Source: Serripes groenlandicus | Lineage: Eukaryota; Mollusca; Bivalvia; Cardiida; Cardiidae | DNA: 64,000 bases | Direction of reading: 5' to 3' | NCBI GenBank assembly: GCA_031761405.1 | Contig: JASEVX010000010.1 | Location: 8,440,486-8,504,485 of the forward strand | In this document: piece by piece, positions 22,915 to 33,618 of the stretch | Numbering within the stretch: the first letter of the stretch is position 1 | Layout: every line of letters begins with the position of its first letter | The notes under the pieces: model-generated | Databases searched by the model: none | What the model was told of the DNA's origin: nothing | Seen by the model: only the letters and a program-made list of their open reading frames with translations | Program-made: the position numbers and the translations under genes

Positions 22915-23985
22915 CAGAGTCTTCACGATCTGTCATTATGTTATCATGTCTAAATGTATCCGCGTTCAGTGAAGGCTCGGGCGAGTCTATACATCCGCAC
23001 AGTCTCACCAGAGTCTTCACTATCTGTCCTTATGTTATCATGTTTAAATGTTATCGTCTGACAAATAAAGAAGTGCAGCAGACGATGAGGATTGTGAGAT
23101 ATTATATTAATGCACAGTGAAGATTCAGGCGACCCTGTAGATCCGCACAGTCTTAACAGAGTTTTCACTCTCCGCCATTATGCTAATATGACTAGTCTTT
23201 TTTTTATCGTCTGACAAGTTATTAAAGAAGTCAGATGAAGATTTGTATGAGTGAGGTCTGGCGATTTCGGCCCTTAATGAATCTGCGTACAGTGAAAACT
23301 CGGGCGACCTAGTGCACCCACGCAGCTTCGCCGAAGTCTTCACTGTCCGCCATTATGGTATCATGTCTAAATGTTATCGTCAGACAAATAAAGACTGCAG
23401 CAGACGATAAGGATTGTAAGATATTGTTCGGCGATTTTAGGTCTCAAAGCATCTGCGTATAGTAAAGATTCAGGCAAGTCTGTAGATCCACACAGTCTCA
23501 CCAGAGTATTCACCGTCTGTCTGTCCGTTATCGTCTGACACATAAAGAAGTGCAGCTCTACCAGTATTACTCCTATTTAACCATTGCCGTCAAACAGAAG
23601 CATTTTGATACCTGCCAGCAGACGATGAGGATTGTATGAGTGGTGTTAGACGATTTGGAGTCTTAATGCATGTGCGTACAGTGAAAACTCAGAAGACCCT
23701 GTGCATCCGCACAGTCTCACCAGAGTCTCCACTGTTCGCCGTTATGTTATTATGTCTAAATTGTATCGTCTAACATATAAAGAAGTGTAGTCCTACTTGT
23801 ATTTCGCCGAGTTAAGCCTTCCCGTCAAACAGAAGCATTTTGACACCTCTGCATCAGACGATCAGGATTGTATGATATTGAATGGCCATTTTGGGATCTT
23901 AATTCATATGCGTACAGTGAAGACTCTGACAGGTATGTTTATCCGCACAGTCTCACCGGAATCTTCTCTGTCCGTCTACATGTAA
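22915..23985. repeat. Tandem array of hairpin-containing units
   Basis: At least six degenerate units, marked by CCGCACAGTCTCACCAGAG-like blocks near 22995, 23140, 23318, 23488, 23707 and 23943, so spacing runs from about 145 to 235 bp. Each unit holds a near palindrome of the form CAGTGAAGACTC ... GAGTCTTCACTG, then ATGTCTAAATGTTATCGTC and GCAGCAGACGATGAGGATTG. Single units of the same palindrome also occur at about 28095-28165, 41760-41850 and 44610-44705. The AGCAGACGA motif recalls family A subterminal sequence. Confidence 0.8.
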
Positions 23986-24217
23986 ACTAGTCCTATATGC
24001 ATATTTTAACAAAACACTAGAACTGTTGCCCCGCTAAGTTTACGCCAATTTACATTTATTCCCGTTACAAGGATTCAATAAGACGCTAAATCCCTAGGTG
24101 TTGCATAATTGTGGCTGCTACTAGTCTTGTTCCCCGTTAGAACGTCTGACATGAACGAACAATGGCGACTAGATTAGTCACATCTATGGCAAACCGTTTA
24201 ACTATTCATTCGTTTTA

Positions 24218-24276
24218 GATATATCTCCCTATCTTAGAGAGATATATCTCTGAGGTAGAGATATATCTCTCTAGTT
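24218..24276. repeat. Palindromic AGAGATATATCTCT cluster
   Basis: AGAGAGATATATCTCT and GTAGAGATATATCTCTCT, preceded by GATATATCTCCCTATCT: two to three overlapping palindromes that can form several alternative hairpins. Confidence 0.8.
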
Positions 24277-24345
24277 TTGAAGGATATTTTTATATCGTTT
24301 GTCTCTATGGCCTCTCTTGCTTACCACACCGGGTCCAAGGGGCGC

Positions 24346-24592
24346 CGACCACCTCTGTGGTGTAGTGGTAGTGCGACTGCCTCTGTGGTGTAGTGGTAGT
24401 GCGTCCGCCTCGGCTGCGGTAGGTCGTGGGTTTGAATTTAAACATGGCTGCCCTCCCTTGCGCTCAGGTTTATGGGGTTAGCATTATGACTGACTGGCTG
24501 GTGTCAGGATAGTACCGGTAACTTACCCAGGAATCATCGTGAGATAATTGAACACTTGTTGAAGGCGGCGATAACACCAAACAATCAACAAA
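24346..24592 (+). mobile_element. SINE (type 2) with duplicated A box
   Basis: The tRNA-like head is CCTCTGTGGTGTAGTGGTAG, then GCGTCCGCCTCGGCTGCGG and GTCGTGGGTTTGAATTT (B box). The first 33 bp of the head occur twice in tandem (24350 and 24380). The body has GGTTAGCATTATGACTGAC and TGGCTGGTGTC and ends with AAGGCGGCGATAACACCAAA plus CAATCAAC. Its 3' body is the same as at 46586-46856. It could belong to the V-type SINEs known from molluscs; a library search would decide. Confidence 0.82.
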
Positions 24593-24665
24593 AGGGGCGT
24601 CGATTATGTAATGGTATGGGCAGGTAACTCCAGACCATGAACGACTACTCAGAGACATATAAAAT

Positions 24666-24907
24666 GAGCCGTTCCAGGAGAAAACGCACATTATGGACTG
24701 AGTAATGTATCGACCCAAATCATCCTGTGCAGTCTGCACAGGCTAATCCGGCCGACACATTCCGCCAGGGGGATAACGGTATAGCGTAATGATTCCAGAA
24801 GAAGACAATCCACAGGCGGCGAAAAGTGTCTGCTCGGCATGTTTAGGCTGAACCGGGCCCGATATTTAGCGCAGAGTCAACATTGTTGGTGTTCTCGTGG
24901 AACAGCT
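24666..24907. mobile_element. Family D foldback MITE
   Basis: GAGCCGTTCCAGGAGAAAAC to TGTTCTCGTGGAACAGCTC. The interior GTCTGCACAGGCTAATCC and GGCGGCGAAAAGTGTCTGC are kept. Slightly short at 242 bp. Confidence 0.85.
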
Positions 24908-25039
24908 CAAATGTATTTATATGTATCTGGACTAATCAATAACACCAGGGACACTATAATAATATGGTGTCTCTGATAAAATGAAGTAATTGCAAACAAA
25001 GAGACGACATATCTTAAATACACAAAAAGGGTTTGTTTC

Positions 25040-25045
25040 TTTAAT
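25040..25045 (-). promoter_or_regulatory. Possible poly(A) signal ATTAAA for the lipocalin gene
   Basis: ATTAAA on the minus strand 322 bp beyond the stop codon. It is the only AATAAA/ATTAAA match on that strand between the stop and the family D element at 24.9 kb. A weak signal by itself. Confidence 0.3.
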
Positions 25046-25118
25046 ACAAAAACATATTACAAAGATCACAAGTCAAAACAATTCATAAGATTAACAAATA
25101 ACAACTTAAAAACTTTGG

Positions 25119-25320
25119 CTCACTTCATACCCGATAACGAAGCAAGTTTTTGCATCTGCAGCAAATGACATTTGATGAATAAAATAAAAAAGTGTGACAA
25201 AAAAATAATTTTTACAAAATTGTGTTGGCAGAACGTTTTCAACCCTGTATCAAATTCAACGATATTAAGCAAACTGTTGTTTCCTTTCGCTAACATGTTC
25301 CTGCAGAGGCGTCAAAGATC
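25119..25320. mobile_element. Degenerate family A-like relic in the lipocalin 3' flank
   Basis: CACTTCATACCC, GCATCTGCAGCAAATGACAT and, at the far side, TGTTCCTGCAGAGGCGTCAA recall the subterminal family A motifs at the expected distance. The ends are lost. Confidence 0.4.
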
Positions 25321-25366
25321 CATCTTCTTCAGAACAAATGGATTTGTACAATGAAGAAACATTGCA

Positions 25367-25596
25367 TTAATAAGAAGGGCATTTAGATTGGTCTTCTACC
25401 ATGAAGTTTGAGGTTTTGACTCCAAACGATCCCAATTTATCGAAGAGTTTGCCCTTCAGTTCGGATTCCAGAGACTTGTTCCTTGTGAGTACCCAAGCCA
25501 GCTCGAGGTGGGTAACGATGAAGTCCGTGCACGAATAGATCAATGTGTAAGAGTCATAATCAGTGTCAACGATCCAGTAATCACCATAGGGAGCGA
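25367..25596 (-). CDS. APOD: Apolipoprotein D-like lipocalin, exon 4 (terminal)
   Basis: Encodes residues 113-187 plus the stop; the first two bases complete codon F112. It is preceded by a good acceptor, TTTCTATTTTCAG. The segment APYGDYWIVDTDYDSYTLIY carries the second lipocalin signature (TDY, residues 123-125). The block WVLTRNKS carries the Arg of the third signature (R150). C134 and C184 are the expected partners of C26 and C60 in the two disulfides of apolipoprotein D. The C-terminal helix region (SLESELKGKLFDKLG) and the short tail ending KCPSY close the protein at a length near the usual 190 residues. The family call is very secure; orthology to vertebrate APOD itself is not tested. 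Confidence 0.94.
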
Positions 25597-25995
25597 CTGA
25601 AAATAGAAACATTAAGACCATTTATTAAATGCTAAACGATGAGATACGGAGTTCTATCAGTGAGATATAATCCATATCACCCACACTGTGAGTGATATAG
25701 GTATGACGTCATTGTCCTAGTTTCCGGTCATGTTATACTACACACGTTATATATATATAAAGAAATACGTAATTGGTATATCATTAGATCGGATACAAGG
25801 ATTGTCATGTGATAAAAACCTTATCTTATATATACCCATGTATAATTTCGTATTCCGTAAATTTAACAAATCGAACTTATTGTCATTGTCTAACATTGTG
25901 TAGTAAACAAATATATTCACACAGATTCGTTCGCGTGTGACACCAAATAGTTTCATTATTTCATCATCAATTATCATGAAATAAAAAGAAAATGT

Positions 25996-26106
25996 GTTTG
26001 TTTTGAGTGGATATGGAATATATTTCAACTCGAAGTGATACAATTTTAACATTTTCAATGGTATCACTTCTCGATGAGATATATTCCATATCCACTCAAA
26101 ACAAAC
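25996..26106. repeat. Foldback inverted repeat in lipocalin intron 3
   Basis: GTTTGTTTTGAGTGGATATG ... GAAGTGATAC pairs with GTATCACTTC ... CATATCCACTCAAAACAAAC. The arms are about 46 bp and nearly perfect. Unrelated to families A to D. Confidence 0.88.
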
Positions 26107-26463
26107 AAATATCCTCTATATATTGGAAAACTTATAACAATATTTGCGTTAATCTAGATATACATTGTTTGATACAAAATTGGTAATTTCTTCTTCATAA
26201 AAAATGCAAGAATTCGTGTCAAAATTCAAGAACAGGATTACCAGAAGCAGGCATGTAATGAAAATGAAGGTTTGGGCACTGCTGGTGTATACAGACAACA
26301 TTTTGATTCAATGCCGTAGAAAAGAACACAAATCAAATCTACACTAAACCAATTTCATTTGAATCTGACCAGCATACTTCACTGAACGTTTATTGGTTAT
26401 GACGACGCCGCATGAAAGGTCGTCTAGAATTGACCCCATACATTTAAATACTCATCAACATGT

Positions 26464-26709
26464 CGAGGGCTTGGCGTGAAACGGTTGTAACTAAATTTGG
26501 TATTTTTATACCAAGGTTAATCACCTCGCCATAAAGTCTTTATAACCGTTAAATAATTTTTCTTGGTAAACAATGCAAATTTAGGTGCCATTGCTCGTTC
26601 TGAGCAATGGCACCTAAATTTGCATTGTTTACAACGGGGTCAAAATTACCCCCAAGTTAGGGTTTTCAAAATAGGTTTTAAGTTACAACCGTTTCACGCC
26701 AAGCCGTTG
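26464..26709. mobile_element. Family C foldback MITE in lipocalin intron 3
   Basis: CGAGGGCTTGGCGTGAAACG to GTTTCACGCCAAGCCGTTG. The central GGTGCCATTGCTCGTTCTG plus complement is a perfect stem. Confidence 0.88.
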
Positions 26710-26989
26710 ATGTGCTCGGGAGAGCGGAGAATGTCCATTGAAATCTCAAGATACAACCAATGCTCTGTTATATTCAATCGGAACACTAAAAAATCACCGC
26801 TTTTCAATCTCGCGTATTTAAATGGGTTATCTGACTTGTGATTGACCTTGAGATTTTGGCGATTTGATTGGCTTACGTAAGGTCAATCTCAACTGACCTT
26901 TGTTGGGAAGTCATCATAACTATTGAATCACGTCCGATGAGTTTATTTGTTCTATGAATCTAGTCTAAATGCTCCTAGTGTTGGAGTTT

Positions 26990-27080
26990 GGCTCAATAGG
27001 GAGCAAGGTTAATGTGTTGAATTTGCGACTGGCTGTCCCGTGTTCGAACACTGTTCGCGGCGGTCATGGTTTAGTGTTCT
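26990..27080 (+). mobile_element. Possible tRNA-like SINE head fragment
   Basis: GGCTCAATAGGGAGCAAGG (D-arm-like), then GACTGGCTGTCCCGTGTTCG with a B-box-like GTGTTCGAACACT. There is no body that matches the other SINEs, so this is tentative. Confidence 0.35.
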
Positions 27081-27349
27081 GTTGGAAATGTACTTTCCTA
27101 GTCTAGAACATGTTGTTTGACCCATTGATCATTAATTCGTGTCCTGTTACTAAATACTGAACACAGTCAAACCTGTGCTAAAGATCACCTTTGTATAGCA
27201 ATTCCCTGTCTATAGCAGCCACTTTTTTATTTTTCCAATTACTCATTTTCTGCATAAATGACACTGCAATTTAAGACCACCTATGAACAAAGACCATACT
27301 GTCTCTTGCCATGACTGGTCTTTAAACACAGGTTGGATTGTATACTCAC

Positions 27350-27438
27350 AATTTGAGAACCTAAGCTTGAGCTTTCCTCCTTCCGATTTATCGGGTACGT
27401 AGGCATCACCTGTGGCTTCTACTGGGCCTCCTCCGTCT
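27350..27438 (-). CDS. APOD: Apolipoprotein D-like lipocalin, exon 3
   Basis: An 89-base exon. Its first base completes codon E82, then residues 83-111, and the last base starts codon F112. The acceptor is TATTAATTACAG and the donor GTGAGT. It codes for DGGGPVEATGDAYVPDKSEG and then GKLKLRFSN, the middle beta-strands of the barrel, matching the G-x-A-x-x-P-D ... G-K-L-x-V-x-F block of apolipoprotein D. Joining with exon 4 restores the F-A-P-Y-GDYW sequence typical of the family, which confirms the phase. Introns on both sides are about 1.75 kb. Confidence 0.92.
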
Positions 27439-27524
27439 CTGTAATTAATACAGAAATATGTTCTTGCTTGATTGAATGGTGATTTGTTATTCATTTTCAC
27501 CAGAAGGTCATAGACCAATGTGAT

Positions 27525-27700
27525 AATGGTTTGTTACTGCGCTTTCAACAGTGTTTCAGTTATATCACGGCGTTTCCTCGGTACATTACCGGTACAGCTG
27601 GTAATATTATCCTGACTCCAGCGCATCCATGGACATTTTATCCTGAATCCAGCGCATCCGATAACATTTTATCTACGCAAAGAAAGGTACTAACCCCACC
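27525..27700 (-). mobile_element. SINE 3'-body relic (minus strand) in lipocalin intron 2
   Basis: GCTTTCAACAGTGTTTCAGT, ATATCACGGCGTTTCC, ACATTACCGGTACAGCTGG and ATCCTGACTCCAGCGCATCC are the complement of the tail and body of the type 2 SINE (GAAAGCGGCG ... TGTCAGGAT). Confidence 0.6.
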
Positions 27701-27803
27701 CTATTTGTTTGTTAACTACACAAACGAGGCTGTGACCAATTGTGCTGTTTCTGACGATTTGGCGCATTAACACATCACGAGTTTTGCAACATTCAAAGTG
27801 ATA

Positions 27804-28017
27804 TTAACTCTTTCAGCGTCGAATTGTTTAAAGTAAACTCTTCCATGTTATAAATCGGACGTTTCTATGTCTATTGTTATTACACGTTTGGACTATTTTG
27901 ATGACTAAAAGGCAAACAATGATGAGTTCAGGTGAGACAGATCGTTACGAGCTGACTCACCTGAATCTGTATTGTTTGTAAAAACCTCAATATTGCCTTT
28001 GGCGCTGAAAGAGTTAA
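27804..28017. mobile_element. Family B MITE in lipocalin intron 2
   Basis: TTAACTCTTTCAGCGTCGAA to TTTGGCGCTGAAAGAGTTAA. The centre GACAGATCGTTACGAGCTGA is almost palindromic. 214 bp. Confidence 0.88.
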
Positions 28018-28094
28018 TGTACCCTTTATTTGGCTACATGTCTTGCTTTTGTTGCCAAAAGATTCGTGTTGGGTCTACGTAACTTAATTGCTGG

Positions 28095-28165
28095 CAGCAA
28101 AGACTCTGATGAAACTGTGCGTATGCCATGCATGCTTACCTGAGTCTTCATTCTACGCAAATGCA
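28095..28165. repeat. Single hairpin unit related to the 23-kb array
   Basis: GGCAGCAAAGACTCTGATGA and TTACCTGAGTCTTCATTCTA flank GCCATGCATGC. Same arrangement as the units at 22915-23985. Confidence 0.5.
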
Positions 28166-28635
28166 ATAAGACTCAAACTTACAGGACGCTGTTCAAGACT
28201 TACTAGGAAACTTTTATGAATCAAGTCACAAGAAGACCGATTTACGTGGGTTTTGAAATTAAAAACAAACCATTCTCCAGAAATGATCTGGATGCTTGAA
28301 GTACCAGGTGGCAAGCGGTGTATAGTGTGATCAGCATGCGCGGAAACACATGATAATCTGGATATACACTGGTACCCTTGTCCCGAAAGTGAACTTAATG
28401 TGTGGCGTAGGATATTTGGACATCGAAAGGATGAAGATCAATATATACAGTCGACACTCGAAATCGTAGGGACTAAGGCAAAACTTCGAAATAATCGAAC
28501 TTCGAGAAAGAGTTGTTCATCGGTGACATTCATTGAAAGTATTTCGACGAGAGAAATATCAGACATAAGCGTGAAATCGAAATATGCGATGTCAATATAG
28601 CGAATATCAACTGTTTGTCCCAGATTATACGGTTT

Positions 28636-28811
28636 CAATGAATTAAAACATAGTGACAAGAAATTGCACAAAACGTGCAATTTCTCCTTTTGCCACAATG
28701 TTTTCCACTTTTAGTCATAGGTTATCCATTCAATCATAGAATTTTGTTATTTGTTGACAAAATATGTTCAAGTCGTCTGCTGCAGAATTGTCGTATGAGG
28801 GAAAGGGTTAA
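28636..28811. mobile_element. Family A MITE, left end deleted, in lipocalin intron 2
   Basis: AATTAAAACATAGTGACAAG runs into the hairpin AAATTGCACAAAACGTGCAA and the intact right end GTATGAGGGAAAGGGTTAA. The first 60 bp of the element are missing. Confidence 0.82.
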
Positions 28812-28955
28812 TTATCATTTACTCTCAAACCAGTCTTGAATGACTAAAGCGAACATATAAGTTCGATGCTGTGGCTTTGACTTACACTATTTTCATAATG
28901 TGCCTGCTGCGGAGGCGTCAAAAGACATATATTTCGGCAACGTATTGCAATAACA

Positions 28956-29357
<402 letters not shown>

Positions 29358-30326
29358 TTATATATACAAGTAGTACAAGAGAAAGTTGATGCAAGGCATC
29401 AATGTCGCCAGAATAAAACTGCATTCATTTATTTTTTAATAAACATACATTCTTGACTTTCATTAGTCTAAACATACACCTTATGTTTTCACTAAGGACT
29501 AATTCCGGGATTTTTAAAATTCCACATACAAATTTCAGGATTTCTTTTGGTCAGAATTTTGTATTTTTTGTATTCGTCAATAAAACAACAACACATACAG
29601 TTTTGGATTTAGATCTATATGCAATAAAAAGCTATTTAACCCTTTCAATGTTTAAAGCAACATTGAAACCCTTTAACGTTTAGAACATTGAGAAAGCGGT
29701 TAAATTGCAGAAGACATGAACTTTCTCCTTTTTAATCATAATTATAATAAGTATTTCACAAATGTTAAAATGTATCCTCATATGTTTAAAAAGTAGACTA
29801 CACTTGAAAAACCATATTAACTAAATTGTTTTTTAAATCATTGATGCATACAATATATGTATGACGCAAGAGAAATGCCAGTTGCGAGTCCCATTACAAT
29901 TCAAAAGGTGGCAAGTGTGAAATTAATTGGGTGCGAAAGAACCGATTTTCTTTATTTCTAAAAGTTTTGACTATCAGAGTTTTTACTTTTCTTAATTTGT
30001 TTCAAGCCAAATAAACATTTAATATAACCTATATGTAATCATGTTAGTGTGTACTATTAGGTTTTTGGGCATCTTTCGAAATGTTCACCCCGTGTCAAGA
30101 TCGAGTCGTTGTGACATCGAAGAAAGTGAATATAAAATCAGTCAAAGCTCTAGTGCATTTTTTTTATTCCACTGCATTCGCGAGAAAAAGATTATTCTAT
30201 ATATTATCTTTTATGTGAATAATATATTTTGTGATAAGTAAAATGATCTAAGGAAACTAGCCAATCAGAGAGCAAGCTGCTACTACACCCTTTTTCTGTC
30301 GTAACAGGAATGTAAATCAAATAATG

Positions 30327-30573
30327 AAATAACTTAATAAATACGATTAATATCTGATTGATTTTGATATACTATTAAAATATATGCACTATAGAATATA
30401 CCAGTTATAATGCTTATAATTGACCATGTATTAGCTGTTTTATAACGAATAATTAAATTGTTATAATATAGCTAATACATGGTCAAATTAATCCAAAACT
30501 CGAATATATATTCAACAGTGCATATATTTTAATAATATGATAAAAACAATCAGATATTTATTAAGTTATTTTG
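30327..30573. repeat. AT-rich foldback element in lipocalin intron 1
   Basis: AAATAACTTAATAAATACGA ... ATTAAAATATATGCACT pairs with AGTGCATATATTTTAAT ... TATTTATTAAGTTATTTT. A second internal pair, GACCATGTATTAGCT and AGCTAATACATGGTC, flanks the centre. The arms are about 110 bp each. It looks like a MITE of a family not otherwise seen here. Confidence 0.85.
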
Positions 30574-30610
30574 TTTTTCGATATAAATTAAACTAATTTA
30601 TTTTACATCG

Positions 30611-30775
30611 ATTGCGAAACAAGCTTTCAGCTTATATTAATCACGCTCGATGTCTGCTCGCGCCGTTTGTGTGGAAAAATCCCAAAGTCAGAACCCGCTC
30701 ATCACGGGACTCGAACCAGGGACCTTTGGTACGAGAGGCCGACGCTCTACCTCTGCACCACTGTCTTTTCGATTT
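30611..30775 (-). mobile_element. tRNA-derived SINE (type 1), minus strand, in lipocalin intron 1
   Basis: Read on the minus strand: GACAGTGGTGCAGAGGTAGA (A box), CGTCGGCCTCTCGTACC, GGTTCGAGTCCCGTGATG (perfect B box), GAGCGGGTTCTGACTTTGG, TTTTTCCACACAAACGGCGC, and end ATCGAGCGTGATTAATATAA. Better preserved than the copy at 7480. The overlapping reading frames on the plus strand are artefacts of this element. Confidence 0.88.
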
Positions 30776-31525
30776 ACATTTCATATATTCCTGTTTCGTC
30801 ACGTACCGCCTTGTTTAATAGTAGACAAGAAACAATCCATACATTTTACTAGTTAAGACATTTATGCAATAACGTTTTATGCGAATTACACAAATTAAGA
30901 AATGTCTTTTAATTTGAAAACAAGACATCTCTTTGAACTTTGAAAATAACATTCAGTAAGTGATTGTATTCCAATATTGACACATTATAGTGTGCTGCCA
31001 GTCTAATCGGGGGAGGGGGCGCATTTTTACTAATTTGTCTTCGTAAATAAGATAAAAAGAAACTGCAAATACTTAATACTTAATCGGAATATTTATTTCA
31101 TTTTAGATGTGTCATAACTTAGTGTTTTTTTCTAATAACAACTTTTCCTCCAATTTCATTTCTGAAAATCTTTTAAAAATGTAAGTCGCCGGCTCCTGCC
31201 AGTAAATCATGTACTTGTAAATAATGTGCTTACCTATAAATCACATGCATATGGCATAAATGCATATGCCGAAAGCTTTTAGGGTTATTTTAAAAGAAAA
31301 ATGTTGCATTCCAAACAATCCGCCAATCGTGCAAAACAAAATGTAAAATACATTTACAGTAAAAAAGTATGAAATAAAAAGATAATTGAAATTGTACTCT
31401 GAAATCATCGTTAGACCTCGTTCTTTAGCGCATGGTGCCTGGCAAATTCGGCAAAATCCGCCAATGAACTCGGCTCAACGATGAGTTCACAGTACAGAGT
31501 CAAGAAGCTATAGTACTGTACTTAC

Positions 31526-31642
31526 TCTGTCTAAATCGAACTCTGTGATTGTGTCAACTTTTGGGCAGCCACCAATACTAGGAACCTGTGCCTGTGTGCC
31601 AACAATGACTCCAACAACGACGAAGACTCCTAATGACAACAT
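31526..31642 (-). CDS. APOD: Apolipoprotein D-like lipocalin, exon 1 (start)
   Basis: Encodes residues 1-39, from ATG to the GTAAGT donor in phase 0. Residues 1-18 (MLSLGVFVVVGVIVGTQA) form a signal peptide, so the product is secreted. GGCPKVDTITEFDLDR follows, matching the mature N-terminus of apolipoprotein D with its C-P-K and first-disulfide cysteine (C26). The whole four-exon gene gives 187 residues without frameshift. Lipocalins of this group bind small hydrophobic ligands such as fatty acids, sterols or pigments in a beta-barrel. This start was chosen because longer upstream frame extensions lie beyond the TATA box and lack signal-peptide character. Confidence 0.93.
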
Positions 31643-31694
31643 GATGTTTCTTAATGGTTTCAAGTGTATACAGGTATCGCCAATGGTCAGTCGG

Positions 31695-31703
31695 CTATTT
31701 ATA
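31695..31703 (-). promoter_or_regulatory. TATA box of the lipocalin gene
   Basis: TATAAATAG on the minus strand, 53 bases upstream of the ATG. With the usual spacing of about 30 bases, transcription would start near 31670 and the 5' UTR would be only about 30 bases. Identified by sequence and position alone. Confidence 0.65.
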
Positions 31704-32000
31704 CCTGTGTATCGGTCACTTAACATTTGCAAGTAGGGCGTCAATTAAAAAAACGTCTTTATACGATGGTCATTTGGTTTTTACGTATACTTACTTATAT
31801 CTCCAGTGGAACGATAAAACGATTTCTTTCGCTATTTCCACCGAGATTAAATAGTATTGTAGTAGAAAATTAGAATTTGGTAAGTCTGGATGGGTGTGCA
31901 GCCAGGTCCGGGTCTTCATATTTCACTTGTACAATACTACTAACATCTATGGGGCCCCTTCTTGGCTTAGATTGACTCGGCTAATGTTATGAAAGCTCTG

Positions 32001-32229
32001 TTAACCCTTTCCCTCATAAGACAATTCTGCAGCAGTCGACTTTGAACATATTTTGACGATAAATAGAAAATCTCTATAATGAATTGATAACCTATGACTA
32101 AAAGTGGAAAATATTGTGGCAAAAGGAGAAATTGCTCGTTTTGAGCAATTTCTTCTTTTGTCACTATGTTTTCAAAAATCCGTCTGTTGAAGAGGCGTCA
32201 GAAAGCGTCTTTATGAGGGTAAGGATTAA
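32001..32229. mobile_element. Family A MITE (full length)
   Basis: TTAACCCTTTCCCTCATAAG to GAGGGTAAGGATTAA. The hairpin AAATTGCTCGTTTTGAGCAA is intact. It lies about 300 bp upstream of the lipocalin promoter. Confidence 0.88.
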
Positions 32230-32251
32230 TACAAGTTGATAACCTTGAACC

Positions 32252-32531
32252 TGAACCCTTTCATACATATAAAGTAATCAGCAGCAATCGACTTTGAACA
32301 GCATCTTGAGAGTCAGTGGAAACTTCTCTTTTAATGAAAGTATGATTTTAAAAAAGAGTAGAACACATCGTAGGAAATGAGGATTATAAGCCATTTATTC
32401 ATTTCCCGCAATAATTTAAAATGTAGTCTGTTGTTAACGTCAAAATGCGTCAAAATACGTCAAAATGCGTCAAAATACGTCAAAATGCGTCAAAATACGT
32501 CAAAATGCGTCTACATGTAGCAAAGGATTAA
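32252..32531. mobile_element. Family A-like MITE with an expanded end
   Basis: TGAACCCTTTCATACATATA at the left, ATGTAGCAAAGGATTAA at the right. The right subterminal region has grown by a 10-bp tandem repeat, listed separately. Confidence 0.65.
32441..32510. repeat. 10-bp minisatellite with strict alternation
   Basis: Seven units of CAAAATRCGT in which R alternates G, A, G, A, G, A, G without exception, so the true unit is a 20-bp dimer. The sequence is derived from the GCGTCAAAATGCGTC end motif of the MITE. Confidence 0.93.
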
Positions 32532-33100
32532 GGGGCCGTGACCTGTTTTCGGAATGTAGATAGGAACTGGGAAACGCTCCATACTTTAGGAATTTGAACA
32601 ACTCGTTCGGTACAGATGTCCTTACACTTAACCCCAAACTTTATAACAAGCTTTTTTCCTTTGATCACATTAAAGCGACTGAACTCCAGATACCCAACTG
32701 TCGAAAAAAAATAAAATTTCCGATTTTCCATACTTTTGCATAGATATGTTCAAAGTCGTGTATGTCGGAAAGGGTAAAATATATTGTAGACCATTGACAA
32801 TTTTAAAATTAATATTTACAAAAAGAATGATTTAAGAATCTCGATGACATTATCAGTTCAGTTTAGAGAAGAGTTTCTTTAAAACTTCGGTGTACTATTC
32901 TAAACCGAGTGACCGTTTACGTAAATAGAGTTCAAGTTCTATAAGTTCACAATGAAAAACAACTCGAGATACATCAAACGTGATGGTTACTATCTCGGCC
33001 AGTGTAAACATTAAAGACTGGTGTGAGTCTTTTCACATTTTAATTTAAGCCTCACTATCTGTCTACATGTACTTCAGTCTTTGATTGAACTGCTGGCATA

Positions 33101-33590
33101 TGAGCCATCCCACGAGAAAACCAACATTATGGACTCTGCGTAAAGTATCGACCCAGATCAGCCTAAGCATGCCACACAGGCCTACCGGATAGACACTGTT
33201 CGCCTCCTGTGGATTCTTTGTTTCAGGAATAACTACTCTATAGATCTATCCCCCTAAGACGGAATGTGTCGTCCGGATCAGTCTGCGCGGACAGCGCAGG
33301 CTGATCTGGTCGATACATTACGCAGATGTCTATCGCCGCAGCTGCATTTTGGGAGCATTTTGCGTTAAGTATCGACCCAGATCAGCCTAAGCATGCCGCG
33401 CATTCTAACCGGGACAGACACGTTTCGCCTCCTGTGGATTTTATATTGCAGGATTCGTTACTCTATACCTCTATCCCCATGAGACGGAATGTGTCGACCC
33501 GGATTAGCCTGTGCGGACTGTGCAGGCTGATCTGGGTCGATAAATTACCCAGATACTTTACGCAGAAGCCATAATGTTGGTGTTCACAAT
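33101..33590. mobile_element. Composite of two family D copies
   Basis: The first part starts GAGCCATCCCACGAGAAAAC and runs to GATACATTACGCAGATG; a second, partial copy follows from GCGTTAAGTATCGACCCAG to AGAAGCCATAATGTTGG. The first half resembles the truncated copy at 10533-10770, including the same TCTATCGCCGCAG extension, so the two share a rearranged subtype. Confidence 0.75.
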
Positions 33591-33618
33591 GCCCGTGCAC
33601 CTTTGAGCGGTGACATAT

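Larger units (their letters stand above)
29370..31210. repeat. Lipocalin intron 1 segment with a diverged copy at 18.1-19.8 kb
   Basis: The counterpart of 18100-19830. It fills most of intron 1 (29319-31525). The foldback at 30327-30573 and the SINE at 30611-30775 have no counterpart in the other copy, so they arrived after the two separated. Confidence 0.72.

Noticed and set aside
22721..23020. Frame with an Asn run
   Set aside because: The Asn run is the (TGT)n microsatellite read on the minus strand.
30612..30856. Three overlapping plus-strand frames of 61-68 codons
   Set aside because: They are frames through a minus-strand SINE; the same peptide fragment appears at the other SINE copy near 7500.
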